DNA from: Salinisphaera dokdonensis
GTDB taxonomy: Bacteria > Pseudomonadota > Gammaproteobacteria > Nevskiales > Salinisphaeraceae
Direction: 5' to 3'
DNA length: 64,000 nt
NCBI RefSeq assembly: GCF_040361215.1
Contig: NZ_APND01000002.1
Location: 620,001-684,000, forward strand
Part shown: positions 31,899-40,422 of the stretch, one piece after another
Layout: every line of letters starts with the position of its first letter
Position numbering within the stretch: position 1 is the stretch's first letter
Notes under the pieces: model-generated
Database searches by the model: none
What the model saw: only the letters and a program-made list of their open reading frames with translations
Told to the model about the DNA's origin: nothing
Program-made: the position numbers and the translations under genes

Positions 31899-32610
31899 GA
31901 GTGAGGCCGAAGCGAAACTCGAGACCGCGCCGCGCACGCTGGCGGACCGCGCGCTGGATGCGCTCCAGGACGATATTGTTCGCGGAGTGATCGCGCCGGG
32001 TACGCGTGTCAGCGAGTCGGATCTGGCGGCCCGCTATGGCGTGAGTCGCGGGCCGATGCGCGAAGTCATTCGCCGGCTCGAGTCGCGCAAGCTGCTCGAG
32101 CGCAAGGTGCATGTCGGTACTCGCGTTGCCGCACTCGATCCCGCGCGCCTGGCCGAACTGTATTACCTGCGCGAAGCGCTCGAGGGCATGGCCGCGCGCA
32201 TGGCGGCCACCGCGATGGGCGACGACGAAATCGCCGGCCTGTACCGCCTGCTGGCCGAGCACGAGCAGCAACAGGACCTCAAGGAAGACGTCGCCTATTT
32301 CCAGCGCGAGGGCGATCTGGATTTTCACTACCGCGTCATCCAGGGCAGTCATAACGCGGCCCTGGCGGACATGCTTATTGGCGAGCTGTATTACTTGATC
32401 CGCATGTCGCGTTACCAGTTCAGTGGCGTGGCCAAGCGTCCGCTTCAGGCCCTGAAGGAGCATCGTCAGATCGTCGAGGCCATCGAAGCCCGTGACGGTG
32501 AGCTCGCCGAAATGCTCATGCGCCGCCATATCAGCCGCGCGCGCCGTAATATCGAGGTCGACAATCGGCCCGCCCCACAGAATCGAAACCTGAAAGAGGA
32601 GAGAACATGA
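31897..32610 (+). CDS. GntR family regulator (FCD class), likely propionate regulator
   Basis: 237 aa from ATG 31897. The N-terminal winged helix 'GTRVSESDLAARYGVSRGPMREVIRRLESRKLLERK' (about 38-72) is followed by an all-helical FCD-type ligand domain with 'YLREALEGMAARMAA', 'DLDFHYRVIQGSHNAALADML' and 'LKEHRQIVEAIEARDGELAEMLMRRHI', whose D/H residues typically bind a metal and carboxylate effector. It overlaps prpC by 4 nt (ATGA). Two identical palindromes in its promoter suggest strong autorepression plus control of the divergent lyase gene. Confidence 0.9.
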   Translation: MSEAEAKLETAPRTLADRALDALQDDIVRGVIAPGTRVSESDLAARYGVSRGPMREVIRRLESRKLLERKVHVGTRVAALDPARLAELYYLREALEGMAARMAATAMGDDEIAGLYRLLAEHEQQQDLKEDVAYFQREGDLDFHYRVIQGSHNAALADMLIGELYYLIRMSRYQFSGVAKRPLQALKEHRQIVEAIEARDGELAEMLMRRHISRARRNIEVDNRPAPQNRNLKEERT

Positions 32611-33716
32611 GCGAGAAGAAGACCAACACGGCTGGCCTGCGCGGCCAGGTCGCCGGGCGCACGTCGCTATCGACCGTCGGCCAGAGCGGCTCGGGGCTGA
32701 CCTACCGCGGCTACGACATCCAGGATCTGGCCGAGAAATGCGAGTTCGAGGCCGTGGCCTATCTGCTGCTCAAGGGCGAACTGCCGAGCGCTGATGAACT
32801 CGAGGCCTACAAGAGCCGCCTCAAGCAGCGCCGTGCGCTACCGGAAGCGCTGCGCGAAGTGCTCGAGCGTATTCCGCGCGATGCCCACCCGATGGACGTG
32901 ATGCGCACCGGCTGCTCCATGCTCGGTCATCTCGAAGGCGAATCCAGCTTCGAGGACCAGCAGGAATGCACCGATCGCATGATGGCCGCGTTCCCCGGCA
33001 TCGTCTGTTACTGGTATCGCTACAGTCACGACGGCGAGCGGATCGATACAGAGACCGACGCCGATTCGCTGGGCGGGCATTTCCTGCAGATGCTGCATGG
33101 CAAGAAGACGAGCGCGCTGCACGCGGCCGCGATGAACACCTCGCTCATCCTCTATGCCGAGCACGAGTTCAACGCCTCTACTTTCAACGCCCGTGTCTGT
33201 GCCTCGACGCTCAGCGATATCCACAGCTGTGTGACCGGCGCGATCGGCACGCTGCGTGGCCCGCTGCACGGCGGCGCGAACGAGGCCGCGATGGCCATGA
33301 TCGAGCAGTTCAGCGATCCGGACGACGCAGAGCAGAAGATGCTCGCCATGCTCGAGCGCAAGGACAAGATCATGGGCTTCGGGCATGCGATCTATCGCGA
33401 GTCCGACCCGCGTAACGCGATCATCAAGCAGTGGGCCGAAAAGCTCGCCGCGGACGTCGGCGACACCACGCTCTACCCGGTGTCGGTGCGCTGCGAGGAA
33501 GTGATGTGGCGCGAGAAGAAGCTGTTCTGCAACGCCGACTTCTTCCATGCCTCCGCTTATCACTTCATGGGTATCCCCACGAAGCTGTTCACCCCGATCT
33601 TCGTGATGAGCCGGTTATCGGGCTGGGCCGCGCATGTGTTCGAGCAGCGTGCGGACAACCGCATCATCCGGCCGAGCGCCGAGTACGTCGGCCCCGCGCC
33701 GCGCCCGGTGCCCTAA
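32607..33716 (+). CDS. prpC: 2-methylcitrate synthase
   Basis: 369 aa. Citrate-synthase fold opening with 'GLRGQVAGRTSLSTVGQSGSGLTYRGYDIQDLAE', typical for PrpC. Catalytic regions are visible: 'GALHGGANEAAM' type block ('GPLHGGANEAAMAMIEQF', with active-site His), 'GFGHAIYRESDPRN' (His) and the 'SVRCEE' segment. It condenses propionyl-CoA with oxaloacetate to 2-methylcitrate. Translationally coupled to gntR. Short length compared with true citrate synthase (about 430 aa) supports the methylcitrate assignment. Confidence 0.93.
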   Translation: MSEKKTNTAGLRGQVAGRTSLSTVGQSGSGLTYRGYDIQDLAEKCEFEAVAYLLLKGELPSADELEAYKSRLKQRRALPEALREVLERIPRDAHPMDVMRTGCSMLGHLEGESSFEDQQECTDRMMAAFPGIVCYWYRYSHDGERIDTETDADSLGGHFLQMLHGKKTSALHAAAMNTSLILYAEHEFNASTFNARVCASTLSDIHSCVTGAIGTLRGPLHGGANEAAMAMIEQFSDPDDAEQKMLAMLERKDKIMGFGHAIYRESDPRNAIIKQWAEKLAADVGDTTLYPVSVRCEEVMWREKKLFCNADFFHASAYHFMGIPTKLFTPIFVMSRLSGWAAHVFEQRADNRIIRPSAEYVGPAPRPVP

Positions 33717-33728
33717 GCGACCTGGTTA

Positions 33729-33761
33729 CCGGCCGCGCCCCTTTTTTTGGGTCGCGGCCGG
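33729..33761 (+). other. Intercistronic hairpin with a T7 loop
   Basis: A 12-bp GC-rich stem with a one-base bulge, whose loop contains seven T residues, sits in the 80-bp gap between prpC and acuI. The T run is in the loop, not after the stem, so read-through is expected. It may act as an RNA-processing or stability element. Confidence 0.5.
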
Positions 33762-33796
33762 CGAATCGAAACAGCGATATCAACGGAGACAGCCCC

Positions 33797-34804
33797 ATGA
33801 GCGAACAATCATTCAAGGCGCTGGTGCTGCGCCAGGAAGACGAGAAGACCCAGGCTGCGATCGAGAGCCTGACCGACGCCGACCTGCCCGAAGGCGACGT
33901 GCTGGTTGCGGTCGAATATTCCGATCTCAACTACAAGGACGCGATGGCGGTCACCGGCGCGGGCCCGATCGTGCGCACCTGGCCGATGGTGCCCGGCATC
34001 GATCTGGCCGGCGCCGTGGTCGAGTCCAACTCGGACGACTACGCGCCCGGCGACAAGGTTGTGCTTACCGGCTGGGGCGTAGGCGAGCGCTACTGGGGCG
34101 GCTATGCCCAGCGCCAGCGGGTGAAGTCCGAATGGCTGGTGCCGCTGCCCGAAGGCCTGGATACGCGCACGGCCATGGTGATCGGCACCGCCGGCTTCAC
34201 CGCCATGCTGTGTGTGCAGCGTCTCGAAGACGCGGGCCTGACGCCTGCCGACGGCCCGGTGCTGGTCACCGGCGCGTCCGGCGGTGTCGGCAGCGTGGCG
34301 ATCGCGATCTTGGCGCATCTGGGCTACGAGGTCGCAGCGCTGACCACCTCGACCGACGAGGATTTGCACGCCTATCTGCGTGAGCTTGGAGCCTCCGAGA
34401 TCGTGCCCGCGCCCGATGCCGACGCCAAACCCAAGCCGCTGGCGAAAGGCCGCTGGGCCGGCGCGGTCGATACCGTCGGCAGCAAGGTGCTGGCGCATGT
34501 GTTGTCGGAGATGGCCTACGGCGGCCGGGTCGCGGCCTGCGGACTGGCCGCGGGACCGGATCTGCCGGCGACCGTCATGCCGTTCATCCTGCGTAACGTC
34601 AGCCTGTTGGGCGTCGATTCCGTGGTCTGCCCGATCGAACCCCGGCAGCGCGCCTGGCAGCGCCTGGTCAAGGATCTGCCCGAAGCCGCGCTGGAGGCGA
34701 TCACCGATACGGCCACGCTGGAGCAAGTGCCCGAGCGCGCCGCCGACATGATGGCGAACCGCACCCGCGGTCGTATTCTCGTCGACGTGGGCGCCAGCAG
34801 CTAA
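33797..34804 (+). CDS. acuI: Acrylyl-CoA reductase AcuI
   Basis: 335 aa from ATG 33797. Medium-chain reductase of the YhdH/AcuI group, opening 'FKALVLRQEDEKTQAAIESLTDADLPEGDVLVAVEYSDLNYKDAMAVTGAG'. The cofactor loop 'VLVTGASGGVGSVAIAIL' is near residues 155-172, and 'GVDSV' precedes the C-terminal helix. It reduces acrylyl-CoA to propionyl-CoA using NADPH, which prevents acrylate toxicity during DMSP or acrylate use. Between prpC and prpE in the operon, so its product feeds directly into methylcitrate synthesis. Confidence 0.92.
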   Translation: MSEQSFKALVLRQEDEKTQAAIESLTDADLPEGDVLVAVEYSDLNYKDAMAVTGAGPIVRTWPMVPGIDLAGAVVESNSDDYAPGDKVVLTGWGVGERYWGGYAQRQRVKSEWLVPLPEGLDTRTAMVIGTAGFTAMLCVQRLEDAGLTPADGPVLVTGASGGVGSVAIAILAHLGYEVAALTTSTDEDLHAYLRELGASEIVPAPDADAKPKPLAKGRWAGAVDTVGSKVLAHVLSEMAYGGRVAACGLAAGPDLPATVMPFILRNVSLLGVDSVVCPIEPRQRAWQRLVKDLPEAALEAITDTATLEQVPERAADMMANRTRGRILVDVGASS

Positions 34805-34876
34805 GCCATTCCCGGCCCGGTGTGCGCGCAAACGCCGCCGGGTCGGCAGCTGCAATGACCGACTGATACGTTCGCG

Positions 34877-34888
34877 TTGTCGATGACA
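34877..34888. promoter_or_regulatory. Degenerate GntR-like site before prpE
   Basis: TTGTCGATGACA resembles the TTGTCGACAA operator with a 3-nt centre. It lies 31 bp before the prpE ATG, next to repeated GATACG blocks (34865 and 34895), and may mark an internal promoter. Confidence 0.3.
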
Positions 34889-34918
34889 TAAAAAGATACG
34901 AACATTTGAGGAGATGTC

Positions 34919-36832
34919 ATGAGTCCGCAAACCCCCTACCGCGACCAGTTCGCTGCTGCCCGGGATAATCCGACCGAGTTCTGGCGCGAAGCCGCCCGAG
35001 CCATCCGCTGGAGCCGAGAGCCACAGCAGATTCTCGATGACAGCCGTGTGCCGTTCTACCACTGGTATCCGGACGGCGAGCTCAACACCGCCGACAACTG
35101 TCTCGATCGGCACGTGGATGCCGGCCGGGGCGACGTGACAGCACTCATACACGACAGCCCCGTCACCGATTCCCAGCAGCGCTATACCTATGCCGAGCTG
35201 CGCGATGCGGTGGCAAAGTTTGCCGGCGTGATCCGCAATCAGGGCGTCGAGAAGGGCGATCGCGTGATCATCTATATGCCGATGATCCCGGAAGCGGTCA
35301 TCGCCATGCTCGCCTGTGCGCGCATCGGCGCGGTGCATTCCGTGGTGTTCGGCGGCTTTGCCGGCGCGGAGCTGGCCAAGCGTATCGACGACGCGACGCC
35401 GAAACTCGTGCTGTCGGCGTCCTGCGGTATCGAGCCGAGCCGCGTGGTCGAATACAAGCCGCTGCTCGACCGCGGTCTGGAACTGGCCGAACACAAGGTG
35501 GAGCGCTGCGTGATCTTCCAGCGCGATACGCAACGCTGCGAACTGATCTCCGGTCGCGATATCGACTGGAACGACGCGCTGGCGGAAGCCGAGCCCGTCG
35601 ACTGCGTGCCGGTCGCTGCGACCGATCCGCTCTATATCCTTTACACCTCCGGCACCACCGGCAAGCCGAAAGGCGTCGTGCGCGACAACGGCGGCCATGC
35701 GGTAGCCATGCACTACTCCATGCGCGCGGTCTACGGGCTGGATCAGGACGACGTGTTCTGGACGGCTTCCGATGTCGGCTGGGTGGTCGGCCACTCCTAT
35801 ATCGTCTACGCGCCGCTGCTGCTGGGCTGCACCTCAGTGATGTACGAAGGCAAGCCGGTCGGCACGCCGGACGCGGGTGCGTTCTTCCGGGTAATCGCCG
35901 AGCACAAGGTGGACGTGTTCTTCACGGCGCCGACGGCGTTTCGCGCGGTCAAGAAGGTCGACCCGAACGGCGAGCTGGCGAAGCAGTACGACGTTTCCAA
36001 CCTGCGCGCACTGTTCCTGGCCGGCGAGCACACCGACCCGGACACCGCGATCTGGGCCGGCGAGAAACTCGACGTGCCGGTGATCGACCACTGGTGGCAG
36101 ACCGAGACCGCCTGGCCGATGAGCGCCAACCCGCTGGGTATCGAAAACCTCGACGTGCCGCTCGGCTCGGCCGGTCGGCCGATACCGGGCTACGACACCC
36201 ACGTGCTCGGCCCCGACGGCGAGGAAGTGCCCAACGGCGAGATGGGCGATATCTGTGTGAAGTTGCCGTTGCCGCCGGGCTGTTTCCCCAACCTCTGGCA
36301 GAACGACGAACGCTACAAGTCGTCGTATCTGGAGGACTTTCCGGGCTATTACCGCTCGGGCGACGCGGGCTATTTCGATGCTGACGGCAATCTCTGGGTG
36401 ATGAGTCGGGTGGACGACATCATCAACGTCGCAGGCCATCGCCTGTCCACCGGCATGATCGAAGAAGTCATCGCCGCCCATCCGGACGTGGCCGAGGCCG
36501 CGGTGGTGGGTGCGGCGGATGCCGACAAGGGCCAGCTGCCGGTCGCGATGGTGGTGCTCAAGTCGAGCGCCACGCGCGCTGCCGACGAAATCGTCGCCGA
36601 ACTGATCGCCAACGTGCGCGAACAGATCGGGCCGGTGGCCGCGTTCAAACACGCGGCTATTGTGGATCGCTTGCCCAAGACGCGTTCCGGCAAGGTGGTA
36701 CGTGCAACCCTGCGCCAGATCGCCGACGGCAAGGAATGGACCACGCCCGCGACCATCGACGACCCGGCGATTCTTACCGAAATCGAGGATCAGCTGAGCA
36801 ACATCGGCTATGGAAACAAGCGCGCGGACTGA
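34919..36832 (+). CDS. prpE: Propionyl-CoA synthetase
   Basis: 637 aa, ATG 34919 preceded by GAGGAG. Acyl-AMP ligase motifs: P-loop-like 'YILYTSGTTGKPKGVV' (about 238-253), 'WTASDVGWVVGHSYIVY', 'WWQTETAWPM' and the C-terminal 'PKTRSGKVVRATLRQ' with the acylation-sensitive lysine K592. It converts propionate (and often acrylate) to its CoA ester using ATP. Fourth gene of the gntR-prpC-acuI-prpE unit. It ends in a hairpin terminator overlapping its last codons. Confidence 0.93.
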   Translation: MSPQTPYRDQFAAARDNPTEFWREAARAIRWSREPQQILDDSRVPFYHWYPDGELNTADNCLDRHVDAGRGDVTALIHDSPVTDSQQRYTYAELRDAVAKFAGVIRNQGVEKGDRVIIYMPMIPEAVIAMLACARIGAVHSVVFGGFAGAELAKRIDDATPKLVLSASCGIEPSRVVEYKPLLDRGLELAEHKVERCVIFQRDTQRCELISGRDIDWNDALAEAEPVDCVPVAATDPLYILYTSGTTGKPKGVVRDNGGHAVAMHYSMRAVYGLDQDDVFWTASDVGWVVGHSYIVYAPLLLGCTSVMYEGKPVGTPDAGAFFRVIAEHKVDVFFTAPTAFRAVKKVDPNGELAKQYDVSNLRALFLAGEHTDPDTAIWAGEKLDVPVIDHWWQTETAWPMSANPLGIENLDVPLGSAGRPIPGYDTHVLGPDGEEVPNGEMGDICVKLPLPPGCFPNLWQNDERYKSSYLEDFPGYYRSGDAGYFDADGNLWVMSRVDDIINVAGHRLSTGMIEEVIAAHPDVAEAAVVGAADADKGQLPVAMVVLKSSATRAADEIVAELIANVREQIGPVAAFKHAAIVDRLPKTRSGKVVRATLRQIADGKEWTTPATIDDPAILTEIEDQLSNIGYGNKRAD

Positions 36833-36845
36833 AACGCGCGCTTTT
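36818..36845 (+). terminator. Terminator overlapping the prpE 3' end
   Basis: AAGCGCGCG / CGCGCGCTT arms (9 bp) around an 8-nt loop that contains the TGA stop, followed by a short T run. Confidence 0.72.
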
Positions 36846-36901
36846 CCGATCGGCGCAAAACAGGTGTCCGACTGTCGCAGTTGCGCTAACGTAGCGGCGT
36901 G

Positions 36902-38332
36902 ATGGGTTTCGATTCGAGGGGGCCGGGCTTGCGCCTGACGGGGTGGATCGTCGTTTCGACGGTTCTGGTGACGCTGTGTCTGTCGGCTACGCTGGCCATC
37001 GCGGCTGACGGCTATGCCGATGGCGCGCGGGCTTTCGCGCGCAACGACTATGCGGCTGCGCGCGGGGCTTGGGCGCCGCTGGCCGAGGCCAACGATCCGC
37101 GCGCGCAGTACGGCCTCGGCCTGCTGTATTCCAATGGCTGGGGCATCGAGCGTGACGCATTGCGCGCCCAGCACTGGTACACCATGGCCTCGGAACGCGG
37201 CCATCCGGGCGCGCAATACAACCTGGCGGTCATGCGCGATACGGGCAATGGTGTGCCTCGTGATTCCGCACAGGCCGCATTCTGGTACACGGAAGCCGCC
37301 AGTCAGGGGCTGCCTTCGGCGGCCTACAATCTCGCCCTGATGACGCTGGCCGGTGACGGTCTCAAACGCGAGCCGGCCAAGGCAGTCGCCTGGCTGGATC
37401 GTGCCCGTCCGATGGATCGGGCGCGGCTGATCGCCGCGTTGCCGACGGCGGAAGTGGCCGTGCGCGCTGCCAACATTCGTGCGACGCCAGCAAGCGACGC
37501 TGAGATCGTGGGAAGCGCTCGGCGCGGCGCGCAACTGCGTGTATTCGCCCGTCAGGGCGATTGGAGCCAGGTATGGCAGCACGCTGCCGATGGCGGGCCT
37601 GACGTGATCGGCTGGGTCGCATCGCGGTTGCTCACGGGGCTGCCGGCGGCCGGCGCCGCGCCGGTGCGGCTCGACCGCTTCGAGTTCGGGGCGCTAACCG
37701 GTCTCAACGCCCGCCGTGCACGCCGCCCCGAGTCGCGCACCGTAAGCACGACGACCTCGGGCAGTATGGACGCGAATACGCAATCGGGCCGGTTGCTGCG
37801 CAACTCCGGCTGGTTGGTTGGTATCGACAATATCGATCTGGGCGAACGGCGCGGCAGCACGGTGCGTGTCGCCACCGACCGTTTGAACGTGCGCGCCGCG
37901 CCTTCGACGGGCGCGCCCGTGCTTATGCAACTCGGCCATGACGATACCGTGCAGGTGATCGGTCGACGCAGCGGGTGGCGACGCATTCTCCTACCCAACC
38001 GCGCCGGCAGCGGTTGGGTTGCGGCCTTTCTGCTCGGCGACCATCAGCCACCTCCCGGTGAACATTTGCCCGGTCGCGCGGCGCGCATTGGCGCGCGCGA
38101 CGTGAACCTGCGTGCCGGTCCGTCGATGGCTGAGCAAGTACTCGGCCAGCTCACACGTGGCGAAGCCGTGCGCGTGATCGATGAAAATCGTGGCTGGCGT
38201 GAGGTGATGGTGCCGGGTACATCCCGTACCGGCTGGGTCGCGGCTTTCCTCATTGCCGGGGAGACGGCGGCTCCGGTCGCCACGGCGGATAATGCGCGCG
38301 CTGGCGATCCGGTCGGCCAAAGCGGCGGCTGA
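36902..38332 (+). CDS. Sel1-repeat and SH3b domain exported protein (first of a pair)
   Basis: 476 aa from ATG 36902 (GTG one codon upstream is possible). An N-terminal hydrophobic leader runs to about residue 35. Sel1-like repeats follow (about 37-175), e.g. 'ARAFARNDYAAARGAWAPLAEANDPRAQYGLGLLYSNGWG' and 'GHPGAQYNLAVMRDTGNGV'. Three bacterial SH3 domains follow: near 180-230 ('VRAANIRATPASDAE'), 320-375 ('TDRLNVRAAPSTG') and 395-445 ('ARDVNLRAGPSMAEQVLG'). Such proteins often act in the envelope as scaffolds for peptidoglycan or secretion factors. The next gene is a smaller paralogue 37 bp downstream. Confidence 0.82.
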   Translation: MGFDSRGPGLRLTGWIVVSTVLVTLCLSATLAIAADGYADGARAFARNDYAAARGAWAPLAEANDPRAQYGLGLLYSNGWGIERDALRAQHWYTMASERGHPGAQYNLAVMRDTGNGVPRDSAQAAFWYTEAASQGLPSAAYNLALMTLAGDGLKREPAKAVAWLDRARPMDRARLIAALPTAEVAVRAANIRATPASDAEIVGSARRGAQLRVFARQGDWSQVWQHAADGGPDVIGWVASRLLTGLPAAGAAPVRLDRFEFGALTGLNARRARRPESRTVSTTTSGSMDANTQSGRLLRNSGWLVGIDNIDLGERRGSTVRVATDRLNVRAAPSTGAPVLMQLGHDDTVQVIGRRSGWRRILLPNRAGSGWVAAFLLGDHQPPPGEHLPGRAARIGARDVNLRAGPSMAEQVLGQLTRGEAVRVIDENRGWREVMVPGTSRTGWVAAFLIAGETAAPVATADNARAGDPVGQSGG

Positions 38333-38369
38333 CCCCATCCGGCGGCGTACCAACAACCGGGCGCGCTTG

Positions 38370-39455
38370 ATGGCGCGCGTGTCGGCGGTAGCCGCGTTGC
38401 TGTTGCTGGCGGCGCTGCCCGCAACTGCGGATTTCGATGCCGGCGTGGCGGCGTTCCAGCGCGGCAATTATGACGTCGCGCGCGATGAGTGGCGTCCACT
38501 CGCCGAATCCGGCCAGTCGAATGCCCAGTTCAACCTGGCGCTGCTGCATGCCAACGGATTCGGCGTGCCGCGATCGCCCGACGAGGCGCGGCGTTGGTTC
38601 GCGGCTGCCGCCGAGCAGGGAAACACCCAGGCGCAATACAACCTGGCGCTGATGCTGCAGGCCGGCGACGGGATCGAGCGCGATATCCGCGGCGCGCGGC
38701 GCTGGTACGAAAAGGCCGCCCGCGACGGTCTCGCGGCAGCGCAGAACAATCTCGGCCTGATGTATCTCAACGGCGACGGCATGCCGGCGGATACGGCGCG
38801 CGCCATACGGTGGCTGGGCCGGGCGGCCGGCACCAGCGCCCAGGCGCAGCGCAATCTCGACCAGCTGGCTGAAAGCCTGCCCGGCGCCCGGGTCACCGGC
38901 AGCCGTGTGAACGTGCGCGCCGGCCCGTCGCGACAGTCCCAAGTGCTCGCCCAGGTGGGGTCGAGTGATGCTGGCCTGTTGCTGGATTCTCGAGCGGGCT
39001 GGTCGCGGCTCTGGTTTGTCGAGCGCGAAACGATTGGCTGGATCGCCGATCGGCTGCTCGCGCTGGACGGCGATGCGCCGCAGGCCAAGGCCGAGCAGAC
39101 AACAGCCGTGGGCTCGACAGATCCGGCGGATGTGCGAGAAAAGCCGGTGGCTTCATCAGCGGTTGAAGAAGCGCCGGAAGAGTCTGATGAGCGCACCCGA
39201 TTCAAGGTGGCCAGTGCCTCGGCACAGCTACGCGAGGGGGCGGCTCGGGATGCGTCGGTAAGTGAGCGACTGACCTACGGCACCGAAGTCGTCGTGCTTG
39301 GCCACGATGGCGGCTGGCGCCGGATTCGCGTGCCGACCACCGGTGCTGAGGGCTGGGTGTCGGCGTTCGTTCTCGCCTGGGACGAAGCCGCCGAGGCCGA
39401 AGTGACGGCGCGCCGTGCCAGTGCGCCGCCCGCCACGGGCAGCGGCGGCGGCTGA
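38370..39455 (+). CDS. Sel1-repeat and SH3b domain exported protein (second of a pair)
   Basis: 361 aa from ATG 38370; the upstream in-frame extension overlaps the previous gene and lacks a signal. A clean signal peptide ends 'LPATA'. Sel1 repeats (about 22-165) include 'GVAAFQRGNYDVARDEWRPLAESGQSNAQFNLALLHANGFG', 'GNTQAQYNLALMLQAGDG' and 'GLAAAQNNLGLMYLNGDG'. SH3b domains lie near 168-225 and 288-345, separated by a Glu/Ala/Ser-rich linker. Paralogous to the upstream gene (same Sel1-then-SH3 order) and presumably cotranscribed with it. Function unknown. Confidence 0.82.
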   Translation: MARVSAVAALLLLAALPATADFDAGVAAFQRGNYDVARDEWRPLAESGQSNAQFNLALLHANGFGVPRSPDEARRWFAAAAEQGNTQAQYNLALMLQAGDGIERDIRGARRWYEKAARDGLAAAQNNLGLMYLNGDGMPADTARAIRWLGRAAGTSAQAQRNLDQLAESLPGARVTGSRVNVRAGPSRQSQVLAQVGSSDAGLLLDSRAGWSRLWFVERETIGWIADRLLALDGDAPQAKAEQTTAVGSTDPADVREKPVASSAVEEAPEESDERTRFKVASASAQLREGAARDASVSERLTYGTEVVVLGHDGGWRRIRVPTTGAEGWVSAFVLAWDEAAEAEVTARRASAPPATGSGGG

Positions 39456-39459
39456 GGGG

Positions 39460-39966
39460 CTAGACCGGGCGCTGCATGATGTAGTCGTCCATGACGTAGC
39501 CGTTGCCGATCGGCTTGACGTGCTCGCTTTCGACGACGAAACCCAAGCGCCGGTAGGCCTCGACCGCGCCCGCGTTGTCGCGGTTCACTCGCAGCTTCAT
39601 CACGTTCGCTTCCCGCTCGGTTGCGGTGCGTAGCGCCCATGCCATGAGTTGGCTTGCAATGCCCTGGCCACGCGCCTCGGCCTTTACATAGAGCTTATCG
39701 AGCCAGGCGATTGTCGGATTCTCGATGTCTGGTGAGACCGCGGCAAAGGCGAGCGTCACCTGCTCTCGGCAGGCGAGCACGAAGCGGGTGCCGGCGGCCT
39801 GTTCCGCGGCGAGCGTGTCGAGATCGTAGCCGTTGGCGAGCATGTAATCGATCTGCCCGGTCGAGATGATGCCCGGATAGTGTTCGTGCCAGATCTGGCG
39901 TGCGAGATCCGCGAGCCGTTCGTGGTCCTCGGTTCGGGTGGCGGCCTGGAGTTCACATGCGGTCAT
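39460..39966 (-). CDS. GNAT family N-acetyltransferase
   Basis: 168 aa. Acetyl-CoA-binding motif A is 'LYVKAEARGQGIASQLMAWAL' (R/Q-x-x-G-x-G/A, as 'RGQGIA'), followed by 'MKLRVNRDNAGAVEAYRRLGFVVESE', the classic motif B. The C-terminus 'GNGYVMDDYIMQRPV' is typical. Substrate not predictable; it could acetylate a small amine or protein N-terminus. Its ATG overlaps the stop of the DUF1992 gene by 4 nt, so they are coupled. Convergent with the Sel1 pair. Confidence 0.88.
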   Translation of the reverse strand: MTACELQAATRTEDHERLADLARQIWHEHYPGIISTGQIDYMLANGYDLDTLAAEQAAGTRFVLACREQVTLAFAAVSPDIENPTIAWLDKLYVKAEARGQGIASQLMAWALRTATEREANVMKLRVNRDNAGAVEAYRRLGFVVESEHVKPIGNGYVMDDYIMQRPV

Positions 39967-40352
39967 CGGTCGGCGTCGTCTTGTCGTTCACTTAGCCGGT
40001 CGCGGACTGCCGGGCCATAGGCATGATCGGCCATCAGAGCACGCCCGCGCCGCGTGGCGCGCAGCCGGGTTTCCAGCCAGCGCAGCCGGCGCGACAGCCG
40101 CTCGGACTCGTCGCTTTCGGGGCGCGCCATGCGCAGAAGATCCTCGATATCACGAATTTCGCGTCGGGCCGCGATCTCGGGCGGTACGAAGCCGGCGTTC
40201 TTGAGCAGCCGGTAGCCCGCACGCAGCTCGGCGGGTACGCCGGGAGCGTCGTCCAGGACGAGCGGTCGTCCGGCGCCGGGCAGGTCGTCGAACTCGCCGC
40301 GCTCGGCGGCCGCCTCGATATGCGCGTCGGCCAGTCGTTCGAGTAGGCTCAT
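39963..40352 (-). CDS. DUF1992 (DnaJ-C28-like) domain protein
   Basis: 129 aa from ATG 40352; the longer upstream frame is not conserved. DUF1992 signature: 'ADAHIEAAAERGEFDDLPGAGRPLVLDDAPGVPAELRAGYRLLKNAGFVPPEIAARREI', the part shared with the C-terminal domain of DNAJC28. There is no J domain. Role unknown. It is coupled (ATGA) to the GNAT gene and divergent from the alpha/beta hydrolase, whose start is 71 bp away. Confidence 0.87.
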   Translation of the reverse strand: MSLLERLADAHIEAAAERGEFDDLPGAGRPLVLDDAPGVPAELRAGYRLLKNAGFVPPEIAARREIRDIEDLLRMARPESDESERLSRRLRWLETRLRATRRGRALMADHAYGPAVRDRLSERQDDADR

Positions 40353-40422
40353 GGGCTTAAAATAACGCCTTTGCCAGCGGCGCGCAGCCGTTGGCGGCAA
40401 CCGTCGCCTTCAAGGATCTTGC

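Noticed and set aside
33809..35794. 661-codon minus-strand frame opposite acuI and prpE
   Set aside because: No recognisable domain, and both sense genes are complete and clear.
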